Of a stretch of DNA of 47,653 bases, positions 14,891-23,870 are shown in pieces; position 1 is the stretch's first letter, and each line of letters begins with the position of its first letter. The notes under the pieces are model-generated. The model saw only the letters and a program-made list of their open reading frames with translations. It did no database searches and was not told where the DNA came from. This DNA is from Theodoxus fluviatilis (lineage: Eukaryota; Mollusca; Gastropoda; Cycloneritida; Neritidae), in NCBI GenBank assembly GCA_034096865.1, contig JAWQFJ010001197.1, positions 1 to 47,653 of the forward strand. Direction: 5' to 3'. A program made the position numbers and the translations under genes.

Positions 14891-15371
14891 CAGCTGGTTC
14901 TTAACTGGTGTTTGCCCAGTCTTGGCAAATACTGGACAAGTATGCAGTCAAAATTTGCCGGGTCTTAGGATATATTCGCTGAATATGTGGTCGTGTTTCA
15001 GTTCTTAATGGGTTTTCGACAAGACTTGGCAAATATTTGCCAAGACTTGGGATATTTGCTCGACAGGTAATGCCAAGAGCTATTAGCTCAAAATATTCAT
15101 GAGATCCCCTCAGAGCACAATGGCGGAAAAAAAGCTGTCACTTCGTTTACATTAACAGCTATTGTACACTAATGGTACGGGTATGGCGCCGATCGTTGCC
15201 ATTTTGCAAATGTCCTTTGCTTGCAAAATATTGGCTTGGTTTTGTCAAGCTATTAAGAAGCTAAATATTTGCCAAGATTTGGCACAATAGTTGCCGAATA
15301 TTGCCGACAAGTAATTTCCCAAGACTTGGTGAACATCAGCCAGGATTTATTTGTCAATTAAGAACAGGCTG
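14891..15371. mobile_element. Tc1/mariner-type MITE (481 bp, TA flanks)
   Basis: The ends are imperfect inverted repeats: CAGCTGGTTCTTAACTGG on the left and CAGCCTGTTCTTAATTG on the reverse strand at the right. A TA dinucleotide flanks each side (14889-14890 and 15372-15373), as expected for Tc1/mariner insertion. The interior repeats the motif CTTGGCAAATA many times in both orientations, including the perfect palindrome CTTGGCAAATATTTGCCAAG near 15026. There is no transposase. The alternating motifs give it strong fold-back potential. Confidence 0.8.
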
Positions 15372-15965
15372 TAGGGTTGTTACAAAGATGGTTCTGCCTC
15401 CCCATCTGTAAGATTACTACTACAGGACACTCAAGAAGAAACTCTCCGAGATGGTCTGAGTTGCTGGGCTGGCTTGCAAACACTGAACAGACCACACACT
15501 TAGGATGGCAAATCCTGCATATTCAGGCACTTGAACACTGCTGTAGAAGTCTAAACTAAATGTGTCGAACAAGCAGGGGGGAAAAAGGCATCTCTGGCAT
15601 TAGCAGACTTGTGGCAGTAGCGTAACATTGCAAATTTAAGGGAAACCAGACTGCAGTCTTTTCAAATCACGAATCATCTCTATCCTCACAAAGAGGAGAT
15701 AGCATCACCTCCACAGGTAGCGAAGGCAATGCAATGATGGACAGGGTTCCTCTAATCACACAGCAGTCTAAAACAGACTTGACATCAGCTTTGGACAGAA
15801 GAACAAAAGACACAAGAAACTGGGACAACATACACATAATCTCATCACGATCACTACAATACTTCGAGGGAAAAGTTGCCCAAAACAGAATCCCCGAAGG
15901 TTTCCTTTTTTCCACAGACAAGAAATGTTTGTTTTCTATGGGTCTTGACTTCACTATATCTTGCG
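15372..15965. other. Non-coding spacer
   Basis: Unique sequence with short open frames on both strands and no recognisable protein. It precedes a CA microsatellite. Confidence 0.4.
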
Positions 15966-15977
15966 TAGTAGTGAAAA

Positions 15978-16032
15978 CACACACGCTCACACACGCACAC
16001 ACACACACGCACACACACACACACACACACAG
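15978..16032. repeat. (CA)n microsatellite
   Basis: Imperfect CA dinucleotide run with a few CG interruptions. Confidence 0.95.
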
Positions 16033-16102
16033 CATGCATGCTTACATCTTCACAACAAAAACTCCATAGGGCCTACCAGATTTGCAGAAAAAGAAAATGG
16101 AC

Positions 16103-16104
<2 letters not shown>

Positions 16105-16149
<45 letters not shown>
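16105..16149. repeat. (TA)n microsatellite
   Basis: About 22 TA units in an uninterrupted run. Confidence 0.97.
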
Positions 16150-16152
<3 letters not shown>

Positions 16153-16478
16153 TTGGAGTTCCCTTTTCTTTCAATTTCACAGCTTCTAAGGATTTCAGGA
16201 CCTATAGGAAGCCTGCCAAAGAGTACAAAAACACAGCAGCATTCCCATGAACACAGATAGCTTTGATGCAAGAAATGACCATAAGCAGCTCAGCTTACGG
16301 CTGGCATCAAGAGTCAATCAATGCTCCTCGTCAGCCTATTGGTACGCGTGTGCCTGTCGTGCAGTCCGCATGGGACGGTCCCCCACGTGGTGTGTTTGAG
16401 ACAAGCTGACTTGTGTTGAGAAATAAACAGTGCTTACTCTCCAGGGAGTAAAACACTGCTGTGTTCAAAACACAGGGG

Positions 16479-16640
16479 AGGGGCGTTGGTGGCGGTGGGG
16501 AGGGGGGGGGGGGGCGTTGGTGGTGGGGGGGGGGGGGGGGGTTGGTGGTGGGGGGGGGGGGGGGGGTTGGTGGTGGTGGGGGCGGGGGAGGGGTGTTGGT
16601 GGTGGTGGTGGTGGTGGGTTGGTGGTGGTGGTAGTGGTTA
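16479..16640 (+). repeat. G-run / GGTGGT tract, potential G-quadruplex
   Basis: The plus strand is a mosaic of G runs (up to about 18) and TTGGTGGTGG spacers over about 160 bp, with almost no other bases. Many combinations of four G runs with short loops are available, so several G-quadruplexes are possible. Long open frames here encode only poly-Gly or poly-Pro and are artefacts. Homopolymer lengths in such tracts are often unreliable in assemblies. Confidence 0.9.
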
Positions 16641-17660
16641 GGTTGGACAGCCAATATCCCGCGTGACTTGTCATCGGAAACAGTTTATGACAGCAATTTT
16701 TCCACATTCAGTACCTCAGCAGGGTACAGTTAGTCCCAGGTTTGGCTGTGGGCAGAGCAAAGCATAGGGTAGGTTACCTAACTTGGCAACCTGACCACAT
16801 CGGAGTGAGAAGACGGACTAGGCAACCCACTATGACCAGCACTTCTCCGATGAACTGTTCCCTTTATCCATGAGTGAGTGAGTATTCAACATTCACACAC
16901 TGTTTCATCCAAAAACGACAGATGCCATCACCATCAGCTAAGAGGTCAATACTAAAATGACAAAATATGGATAATTATCAAAACTAGCATATACTTTCAC
17001 GATTCATAGATAATGGCAATAAACTTGCTTTCACCGTGAATGATTATGATAATAATTACATCAATAAGAATAGCCATAGATTTAGATATTGATGGCACTG
17101 CTTTGGGGTTGGGTTTTTTCAATGATGCTGACAAAAGTTTTCAACAAAGCCATACAAGTTGCATGAGTAAACAATATGCACTTGAGCACAATTCAGATAA
17201 AAAAATACACTTAGATACCAAAACCTAATTTCACATCACATGATCACAACACCAATGACACTGACGATAATGTAAATGGTGATGACAAAAACAGTGATGA
17301 CAGTGGTGGTGTTGATGATGATTACAACGATGGTCATAACAGCAACGATGATGCTGATTGTGACGACTATGATGATTATGGAAGTGGCTTTCACCATGGT
17401 GGTGTGATAAACATTACATTAATGTTGATATCAACATATATTACACCATACACGATGATTAAACAAACTGAAATTAAAAAGCCACCATAACACCATCACT
17501 AATGCCACATACAGCAAACATATCCACTCAAAATTATCTGACAAATTCTCACCCTGTCTCCCTCTGTTTGGACGTTTTATTTCAAGACCTCCATTTTCAG
17601 CTCACTCAACAACAACAAAGAACACACACACACAACCAATCCCATCTGCCATCTATCCTC
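16641..17660. other. Non-coding, probable 3' UTR or intergenic
   Basis: The part next to 17661 is downstream of a minus-strand stop codon and may be 3' UTR. A degenerate GAT-rich trinucleotide stretch occupies about 17240-17400. No other gene is apparent. Confidence 0.4.
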
Positions 17661-18074
17661 TTAGTAGGGTATCATACTTCGGGGCCTCCATTTCCTCCTC
17701 ACAATGAAGTGGTAGTACATCACCACAATGCACAATGCACACAGGACATAGAAGGTCATGCAGAAGCCGATGTCAAATCGGGTCAACCCAAGCAGCTGTT
17801 TTCCCAGACCTACCATTCCAGAATGTTCTTCCTCTACACTCCCCATCTTCTTCTCATGGACGCTCATCTGCAGGGCCTGGCCGTGGTTCCCCTGTACTTG
17901 GACCATGCGGTCCAAGTCAGACCGGTCCTGTTTCGCCTCCCACCAGTCCAGAGCCCGGCCCAAATCCTGCCTGGCACCACCACCAAAGGCTGACGGAGAC
18001 GAAGAGTTCCAGTCCGCCGTGGCGTCTGGCACAAAGTTGGCGGAGCTGTAGAACTCTACCAGAAACTTGAACAC
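17661..18074 (-). CDS. Last exon of an unidentified single-pass membrane protein
   Basis: This minus-strand exon encodes 137 residues ending at TAA. It begins in phase 0 after the acceptor TTCCTCCACAG (AG at 18076-18075) with [17 protein letters not shown]. The N-terminal part has one NSS glycosylation sequon (residue 23) and a polar, partly helical stretch with many Gln, Glu and Asp. Residues about 101-121 ([20 protein letters not shown]) form a hydrophobic segment. They are followed by a basic tail, [17 protein letters not shown], which by the positive-inside rule faces the cytosol. I do not recognise the family. It could be a type I membrane protein or, since a heptad-like stretch precedes the segment, a tail-anchored protein. 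The non-repetitive composition and clean acceptor support a real exon. The upstream exons lie at higher coordinates and were not identified. Confidence 0.72.
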   Translation of the reverse strand: MFKFLVEFYSSANFVPDATADWNSSSPSAFGGGARQDLGRALDWWEAKQDRSDLDRMVQVQGNHGQALQMSVHEKKMGSVEEEHSGMVGLGKQLLGLTRFDIGFCMTFYVLCALCIVVMYYHFIVRRKWRPRSMIPY

Positions 18075-18322
18075 CTGTGGAGGAACAGAAACAGAAGTGG
18101 AAGTGTGGTTGTGCATGCGTGTGTGTGTAGGTAGGTCTGTGGAGGAACAGAAACAGAAGTGGAAGTGTGGTTGTGCATGCGTGTGTGTGTAGGTAGGTCT
18201 GTGGAGGAACAGAAACAGAAGTGGAAGTGTGGTTGTGCATGCGTGTGTGTGTAGGTAGGTCTGTGGAGGAACAGAAACAGAAGTGGAAGTGTGGTTGTGC
18301 ATGCGTGTGTGTGTAGGTAGGT
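18075..18322. repeat. 62-bp tandem repeat, four copies, each with a splice acceptor
   Basis: Four apparently identical 62-bp units start at 18075, 18137, 18199 and 18261. Read on the minus strand, each ends in TTCTGTTTCTGTTCCTCCAC followed by AG, the polypyrimidine tract and AG of the intron's 3' splice site. Only the copy nearest the exon is followed by GTGTTCAAG; the others run into the next unit. Confidence 0.95.
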
Positions 18323-18343
18323 ACGTAGGTAGATGGGTGGGGT

Positions 18344-18662
18344 GAGAATGAATGAATGAATGAATGAATGAATGAATGAATGAAAGAATGAATGTGCGAA
18401 CAGATGAACAAACGAATGAATGAATGAATGAATTGATGGATGGATGGATGGATGGATAGATGGATAGATGGATGGATGGATGGATGGATGGATGGATGGA
18501 TGGATGGATGGATGGATGGATGGATGGATGGATGGATGGATGGATGAATGGATGGATGGATGGATGGATACATGGATGGATGGATGGTTGGGTGGATGGG
18601 TGGGTGGGTGGGTGGGTGGATGGATGGATGGATGGATGGATGGATGGATGGATGGATGGATG
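18344..18662. repeat. (GAAT)n then (TGGA)n microsatellite
   Basis: A GAAT run (about 18344-18433) passes into a long TGGA run with occasional TAGA, TGAA, TGGT and TGGG units (18434-18662). It lies in the presumed intron of the membrane-protein gene. Confidence 0.95.
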
Positions 18663-18684
18663 AGCTTGCCTATTAGCCAAGATA

Positions 18685-20226
18685 CAGTGTTCAAAAAAAG
18701 TAGGGGATATTGAGTTTGAAGCATAAAAATCAGACGAATCTTAGAAGGCAGGAATTATTTATTGATGGTCATGGATAGCCACCCCATTGCCCTACATTTT
18801 CACACCATTGACCTAGTTCCTGGATGCTCGTGCAAAACAGTAAATTAACGCAAGGCAGTTTGGGGTCAACGCCCCATTTTCACACAAAGGTTTTCTGCGT
18901 CAAAAACACATGCAAATCAAATAATTTTGACTGTACTCACTCCTGGCAAGTGTGTTCTAGCTACACAGTCAGTCAAAACTTCAGTTGAAATCATGCAGCG
19001 GCTAAGAGAAGACCAAAGATGGGTCGGAGTCGGAATGCTACAGACCGGAAGTACGCAGGTGAACGTGGCAAGACACCTTGGTGTTTCACAGTCTGTCATC
19101 AGCAGACTGTGGAACCGTTACCGTAATACCGGAGAAGTTGTCGACAGGCCTAGAAGTGGGCGACCAAGAATAACCACCCGTCGTCAAGTCTTGATCATCA
19201 CCAATCCTGCTCAACGAAACAACACCCAAAGTGCTACCCGGTTGAGACAACACCTCCAACGGGTAGCAGGGGTTCAAGTCTCCGCCCAGACCATCCGAAA
19301 CCGGTTGCACGACGCTCAGGTGAACGCCTTTAGACCGCGGATAGTGTTGCCTCTCACACCACGCCATCGCCAAGCAAGAAGCACCTGGTGCCTCATCCAC
19401 CAACGATGGACCAGGCGCCAATGGGTTGACGTGATGTTTTCGGACGAATCGAGGTTCGAGCTGGACTTCAACGATGGCCGGGTGCGGGTTTGGAGGCATC
19501 GTGGAGACCGTTATCATCAGGACAACATGATTGCTCACCACCGCTTTGGACGGGGCAGCGTTATGGTGTGGGGTGTCATCACCAGCACTGGCAGAACGCC
19601 CCTTCATGTGTGCCAGGGCAATGTCAATGGTGTCTACTACCGGGACAACATCATTGATCCACTTGTTGTGCCCTTTGCACGCCGCCATGGGCCGGGATTC
19701 ATCTTGCAGGACGACAATGCCCCAGCTCATCGAGCAAATGTTGTCAGGAATCACCTGCAAAGACGGCAGATCAATTCTCTGCCATGGCCATCGATGTCCC
19801 CCGACCTGTCCCCTATTGAAAACCTGTGGGACTTTCTGGGGAGACGTGTCCGGGATGTCGTTCCAGCTCCCCAGAACCTTCAGCAGCTGGCCCTTGTCCT
19901 TCAGCAGGAATGGGCTGCAATTCCTCAAGCAACCATCAGGCAGCACACCAACAGCATGAGGAGGCGTTGCACAGCCTGTTTGACCGTTAACGGAGGCCCA
20001 ATCCGTTATTAGAGACTTTCAGAACTCTTGTTATTTTTTTATGTCACCCTGCTTTGAGGGGAAGCGTGTAAAAAGTCACGTGACTAATTTTGTTGTTGAT
20101 TTTTGCTTTGAAAATGTTGTTAACATGCTGTTGCATCCATAATGAAATAAAGCAAGTCTCTGATTATAAACGGAATTTGGTTATAGTCTCATTTATATCA
20201 ATATCCTCTACTTTTTTTGAACACTG
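18685..20226 (+). mobile_element. Tc1/mariner-type transposon, apparently complete
   Basis: The 1542-bp element is flanked by TA on both sides (18683-18684 and 20227-20228). Its termini are inverted repeats of 29 bp (18685-18713 and 20198-20226) with one mismatch. Both start CAGTGTTCAAAAAAAGTAG. The single gene inside runs left to right. An AATAAA signal lies at 20146-20151, after the transposase stop. Near-identical ends and an undamaged reading frame point to a young, possibly still mobile copy. Confidence 0.95.
18993..20012 (+). CDS. Tc1-like DD34E transposase
   Basis: The 339-residue protein should bind the element's inverted repeats and cut and paste it into TA sites. I prefer the ATG at 18993 (MQRLREDQR) to the in-frame ATG at 18927, because related invertebrate Tc1 transposases begin this way. 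The N-terminal half carries helix-turn-helix DNA-binding motifs, including VARHLGVSQSVISRLWNRY and the GRPR hook (about residues 54-59). The catalytic triad is intact: Asp151 in VMFSDESRF, Asp241 in LQDDNAPAH, and Glu276 in SPDLSPIENLW. There are 34 residues between the second and third acid, the Tc1 DD34E spacing. MVWGVI and the C-terminal NGGPIRY also fit. There is no frameshift or stop. Its transcription does not depend on the host gene, which runs on the opposite strand. Confidence 0.97.
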   Translation: MQRLREDQRWVGVGMLQTGSTQVNVARHLGVSQSVISRLWNRYRNTGEVVDRPRSGRPRITTRRQVLIITNPAQRNNTQSATRLRQHLQRVAGVQVSAQTIRNRLHDAQVNAFRPRIVLPLTPRHRQARSTWCLIHQRWTRRQWVDVMFSDESRFELDFNDGRVRVWRHRGDRYHQDNMIAHHRFGRGSVMVWGVITSTGRTPLHVCQGNVNGVYYRDNIIDPLVVPFARRHGPGFILQDDNAPAHRANVVRNHLQRRQINSLPWPSMSPDLSPIENLWDFLGRRVRDVVPAPQNLQQLALVLQQEWAAIPQATIRQHTNSMRRRCTACLTVNGGPIRY

Positions 20227-20246
20227 TATGTACATACAAATAGTCT

Positions 20247-20248
<2 letters not shown>

Positions 20249-20300
<52 letters not shown>
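20249..20300. repeat. (TTA)n microsatellite
   Basis: About 17 TTA units, directly joined to the TGGA/TGGG array on the right. Confidence 0.97.
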
Positions 20301-20301
<1 letters not shown>

Positions 20302-20952
20302 GGATGGATGGATGGATGGGTGGGTGGGTGGGTGGGTGGGTGGGTGGGTGGGTGGATGGATGGATGGATGGATGGATGGATGGATGGGTGGGTGGGTGGG
20401 TGGATGGATGGATGGATGGATGGATGGATGGATGGGTGGGTGGGTGGGTGGGTGGGTGGGTGGGTGGGTGGATGGATGGGTGGGTAGGTGGGTGGGTAGG
20501 TGGGTGGGTGGATGGATGGATGGGTGGGTAGGTGGGTGGGTGGGTGGGTGGGTGGATGGGTGGGTGGGTAGGTGGATGGATGGATGGGTGGGTAGGTGGG
20601 TGGGTGGGTGGATGGATGGGTGGGTGGGTGGGTGGATGGGTGGATGGATGGATGGATGGGTGGGTGGGTGGGTGGGTGGGTGGGTGGGTGGATGGATGGA
20701 TGGATGGATGGATGGATGGGTGGGTGGGTGGGTGGGTGGGTGGGTGGATGGATGGGTGGGTGGGTGGGTGGATGGGTGGATGGATGGATGGATGGATGGA
20801 TGGATGGATGGATGGATGGATGGATGGATGGATGGGTGGGTGGGTGGGTGGGTGGGTGGATGGATGGATGGATGGATGGATGGATGGATGGATGGATGGA
20901 TGGATGGATGGATGGATGGATGGGTGGGTGGGTGGGTGGGTGGGTGGGTGAG
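20301..20952. repeat. TGGA/TGGG tetranucleotide array
   Basis: About 160 tetramers in alternating blocks of TGGA and TGGG, with some TAGG units. All frames read Trp/Met/Gly/Asp or Pro/Ser/Ile/His repeats, so the long open frames are artefacts. Confidence 0.97.
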
Positions 20953-21065
20953 TGGAGTTTTTCTGCCTCTCAGCACTTGGATGATGGTACCTCCATGGCA
21001 AGACCAGCTGGAACTAACATTTCAATAATACCAGTTATCAGGAAGCATGGACCTTGCTCCGAGCC

Positions 21066-21372
21066 ATCTTAATGGCTGCAGCACACAAACATCTTAATGG
21101 CTGCAGCACACAAACATCTTAATGGCTGCAGCACACACACATCTTAATGGCTGCAGCACACACACATCTTAATGGCTGCAGCACACACACATCTTAATGG
21201 CTGCAGCACACACACATCTTAATGGCTGCAGCACACAAACATCTTAATGGCTGCAGCACACACACATCTTAATGGCTGCAGCACACACACATCTTAATGG
21301 CTGCAGCACACACACATCTTAATGGCTGCAGCACACAAACATCTTAATGGCTGCAGCACACACACATCTTAA
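21066..21372. repeat. 25-bp minisatellite, 12 copies plus a truncated unit
   Basis: The unit is ATCTTAATGGCTGCAGCACA plus CACAC or CAAAC, with period 25 from 21066. The thirteenth unit stops after ATCTTAA, and that TTAA is the left flank of the transposon at 21373. Confidence 0.96.
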
Positions 21373-23368
21373 GGCAAGACACGGGTCGAAAAGTTGGGAA
21401 AATTTCATATCTGGACGTTTTTGAGATAACATCAGTTTTGAGTAGTTCAAACACTTGCAAATGCCCCCACGTGTTTTTTTCGACCTGTCATTCGATAATT
21501 AGTTGAATAAAATGGCTTTTAAAAACATCACTCCTCGTAAAAAACGTTAAAAACGTCATTGATGCATCGTATTTTATGACTTTTGGAAAAATTGTAACTT
21601 TCGATCTATTCTACGAAGAGGTTCACGCCCGGTACCGTTGGAAAGCTCGTCTTTTCGATCGAGCACAGCAAGGGAAATAACTCCGCCAACTATAGTGGTC
21701 TATTTTTAGTTGATGATTTCAAACAGCGTACACAGGGTTGTTTGGAAACTCACTAGCCAATCATTGAGCTTAGAGAGGGAATTCCACTTGTTTCAACCAA
21801 TCAGACTCCAAAGCGAGGATTCCCTGGCCCACAATGCATCGTAAACATGGCTGCCGCTTCAACGCTAATTCTCTCAGTTAGTTTATGTTTTGCACCAAAT
21901 CGAATAAATTCGACTTCAATCAAACAATCAGAGAATGCCCATGAGTGAATAAACTCAACATTATGCCGCGACCGAAAAATAGTGGGCGAAGAGAGCAGCT
22001 TTCGGCTGCACGCACCTCGAAAATACTTCGCGGTCAAGGTCGAAAGTCTAGTTCTACTTCGTCAACGCCTGCGTTGACAGTGCCATCGCGATCGCTGCCT
22101 CCTCGTCCCTCCATCTCAACTGCCTCGATTCCGGAAGAAACTTCAAACACATCGGCATCAAGGAGGAAGATACAGATGATGCAGGCAGAAGCGAAGCAGC
22201 CGATTGAAACCGATCATAAGTGGGTCAACGTGCACTTAGATCAGCTGAGTGAACTAATGAACGATGTTCTTTGCCCGAACTGTTTTCGGTCTGGTCTCAC
22301 CTTCAGCATACTATTCGATGAAAACAATGGCTTAGCCAGCAAACTTTGCTTGAAATGTGGAGCCTGTGATGCCAGAAGAATGAAGAAAGCTAATGTGGCA
22401 GCCTCTGTTCAGGCATAGCAACAGCGCCTACACTATGTGGCTTCATGCCTTCAACTCAAGGCATCAGAAGAGGAAGCTTCAGGAGGAAGAAGAAGGGGAA
22501 ACCTATGGTGCTGGAATGGCAAACTGACTTGTTGTTGACTCATTCACAGCACGTGTCTCTCTGAAGTTGCCTTTATTGACCTTGGCATTTCCTGTGTAGT
22601 AGTAGGGCTGATCCTTTCCTCTTGAGCATGAACTTTTCCATCCCTGCATTTTTTTTGTACTGGGGACTGACTCACTGCACAAAAACACTAAAAACTGGAA
22701 ACTGTAAGTTCAGTTTCACTTTTTAGCATGTGTAGTCCTGCTGGATGAATGTATGAATAAATGAAACAAGCTTTAGCCATGATGGATAGTTTTAGTAGGA
22801 CTTATGCATGACTAAAAGTTGTTTTTGCCATTTTCTCAAAATGTGTTTTTTTTTCATAGAGTTCAAATCAAATAATTACTAAAACTCATCACAGGATGAT
22901 GATGATGACTTGTAATTTTGCAGGTATGTTACATATATAATAATTTATGAACATACAGACACTTTTTGCTGTGAACTGATTATTTGGCCAGATATGATTT
23001 TTTTTCTTTGATGATGAACCTACTTTATCTGCAATTCGGATATTGATGTGGAAGCAATAAGTACATTTTTTTTACTTTTTGCATTACAAACATAATCTTC
23101 TCTACATTTAAAGATAAAGAGTGTACAATTTTAATGCAAAAAGAATTTTCAAGAAATATCAAGTAGTTAAGAAGTTATAGAAATTTGAAAAGATACAGAA
23201 ATTTGCATATTTTTGCATGTTAGGCGGCCATTTTGGATTACCCATAATTCTAATTACTGTCAAACTTTGATGTTTTGATTTACTGTTATGAGTTCGTTCA
23301 TGCCAATGAAACAAAAAAAATTCAATAACCATATTAAAAAATTTCATGCTTCCTAGTAGTGTCTTGCC
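21373..23368. mobile_element. TTAA-flanked DNA transposon derivative (about 2.0 kb)
   Basis: The element starts GGCAAGACAC at 21373 and ends with the exact reverse complement GTGTCTTGCC at 23359-23368. TTAA lies immediately outside both ends (21369-21372 and 23369-23372). TTAA duplications are typical of piggyBac and Kolobok elements. The short cysteine-motif ORF inside looks more like the N-terminal part of Kolobok-type proteins than a piggyBac transposase, but this is a family impression only. No DDE catalytic domain is visible in the remaining kilobase, so this copy is probably non-autonomous. An AATAAA lies at 22756-22761. Confidence 0.75.
21945..22418 (+). CDS. Transposon-encoded cysteine-motif protein, probably truncated
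   Basis: The ORF encodes 157 residues; the likelier start is Met7 (MPRPKNSGRREQL, position 21963). The first 75 residues are basic, Ser/Thr/Pro-rich and probably disordered. Residues about 88-142 contain KWVNVHLDQLSELMNDVLCP, then Cys110-x2-Cys113, GLTFSILFDENNGL, and Cys135-x2-Cys138-x2-Cys141. This is a likely zinc-binding module of the kind found at the N terminus of some TTAA-type and Mutator-like transposon proteins. No catalytic domain follows before the stop. It lies wholly inside the TTAA element. It could be a decayed transposase start or a captured small protein. Confidence 0.5.
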   Translation: MNKLNIMPRPKNSGRREQLSAARTSKILRGQGRKSSSTSSTPALTVPSRSLPPRPSISTASIPEETSNTSASRRKIQMMQAEAKQPIETDHKWVNVHLDQLSELMNDVLCPNCFRSGLTFSILFDENNGLASKLCLKCGACDARRMKKANVAASVQA

Positions 23369-23576
23369 TTAATCACGAGGTGAAAGTGTATTCACGAAAC
23401 ACGTTTGAAACTATGAGCGTTCAGTGAATTAGCTCTTTCAAGTGTGACGCCCGTGTGTGTACGCTTTAACGAGGTAATTTTCAAAAAATTTCAATGAGTT
23501 TAAATGCAAAATAAGTCTCAAACCTACGAGTGTTCAATGAATTTGCTGCGGTTTGCGAGTGCGGTGGAGAAGTTTA

Positions 23577-23870
23577 AACAGTACACGAATTAGCTCTGGT
23601 GCAATCTGTGTGCCAAGAGCAAACGTACATGATCATACATGTGCGAGTTAAATAAACAGTACACGAATTAGCTCTGGTGCATACCGTGTGCCAAGAGCAA
23701 ACGTACATGATCATACATGTGCGAGTTAAATAAACAGTACACAAATTAGCTCTGGTGCATGCCATGTGCCAAGAGCAAACACACATGATCATACATGTGC
23801 GAGTGAAATAAACAGTACACGAATTAGCTCTGGTGCATGCCGTGTGCCAAGAGCAAACACACATGCAACA
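23577..23870. repeat. 77/78-bp tandem repeat in copy B, about four copies
   Basis: AAACAGTACACGAATTAGCT recurs at about 23577, 23654, 23732 and 23810. Copy A has a single unit near 327. The unit contains GATCATACATGTGCGAGT. Confidence 0.9.

Noticed and set aside
20090..21072. Long Trp/Gly/Met/Asp and Pro/Thr/Ile/His open frames
   Set aside because: Translation of TGGA/TGGG tetranucleotide repeats.
21373..23368. piggyBac transposon
   Set aside because: The TTAA flanks fit, but the termini do not look like typical piggyBac ends and there is no DDD transposase; kept as an unassigned TTAA-type element, possibly Kolobok-like.
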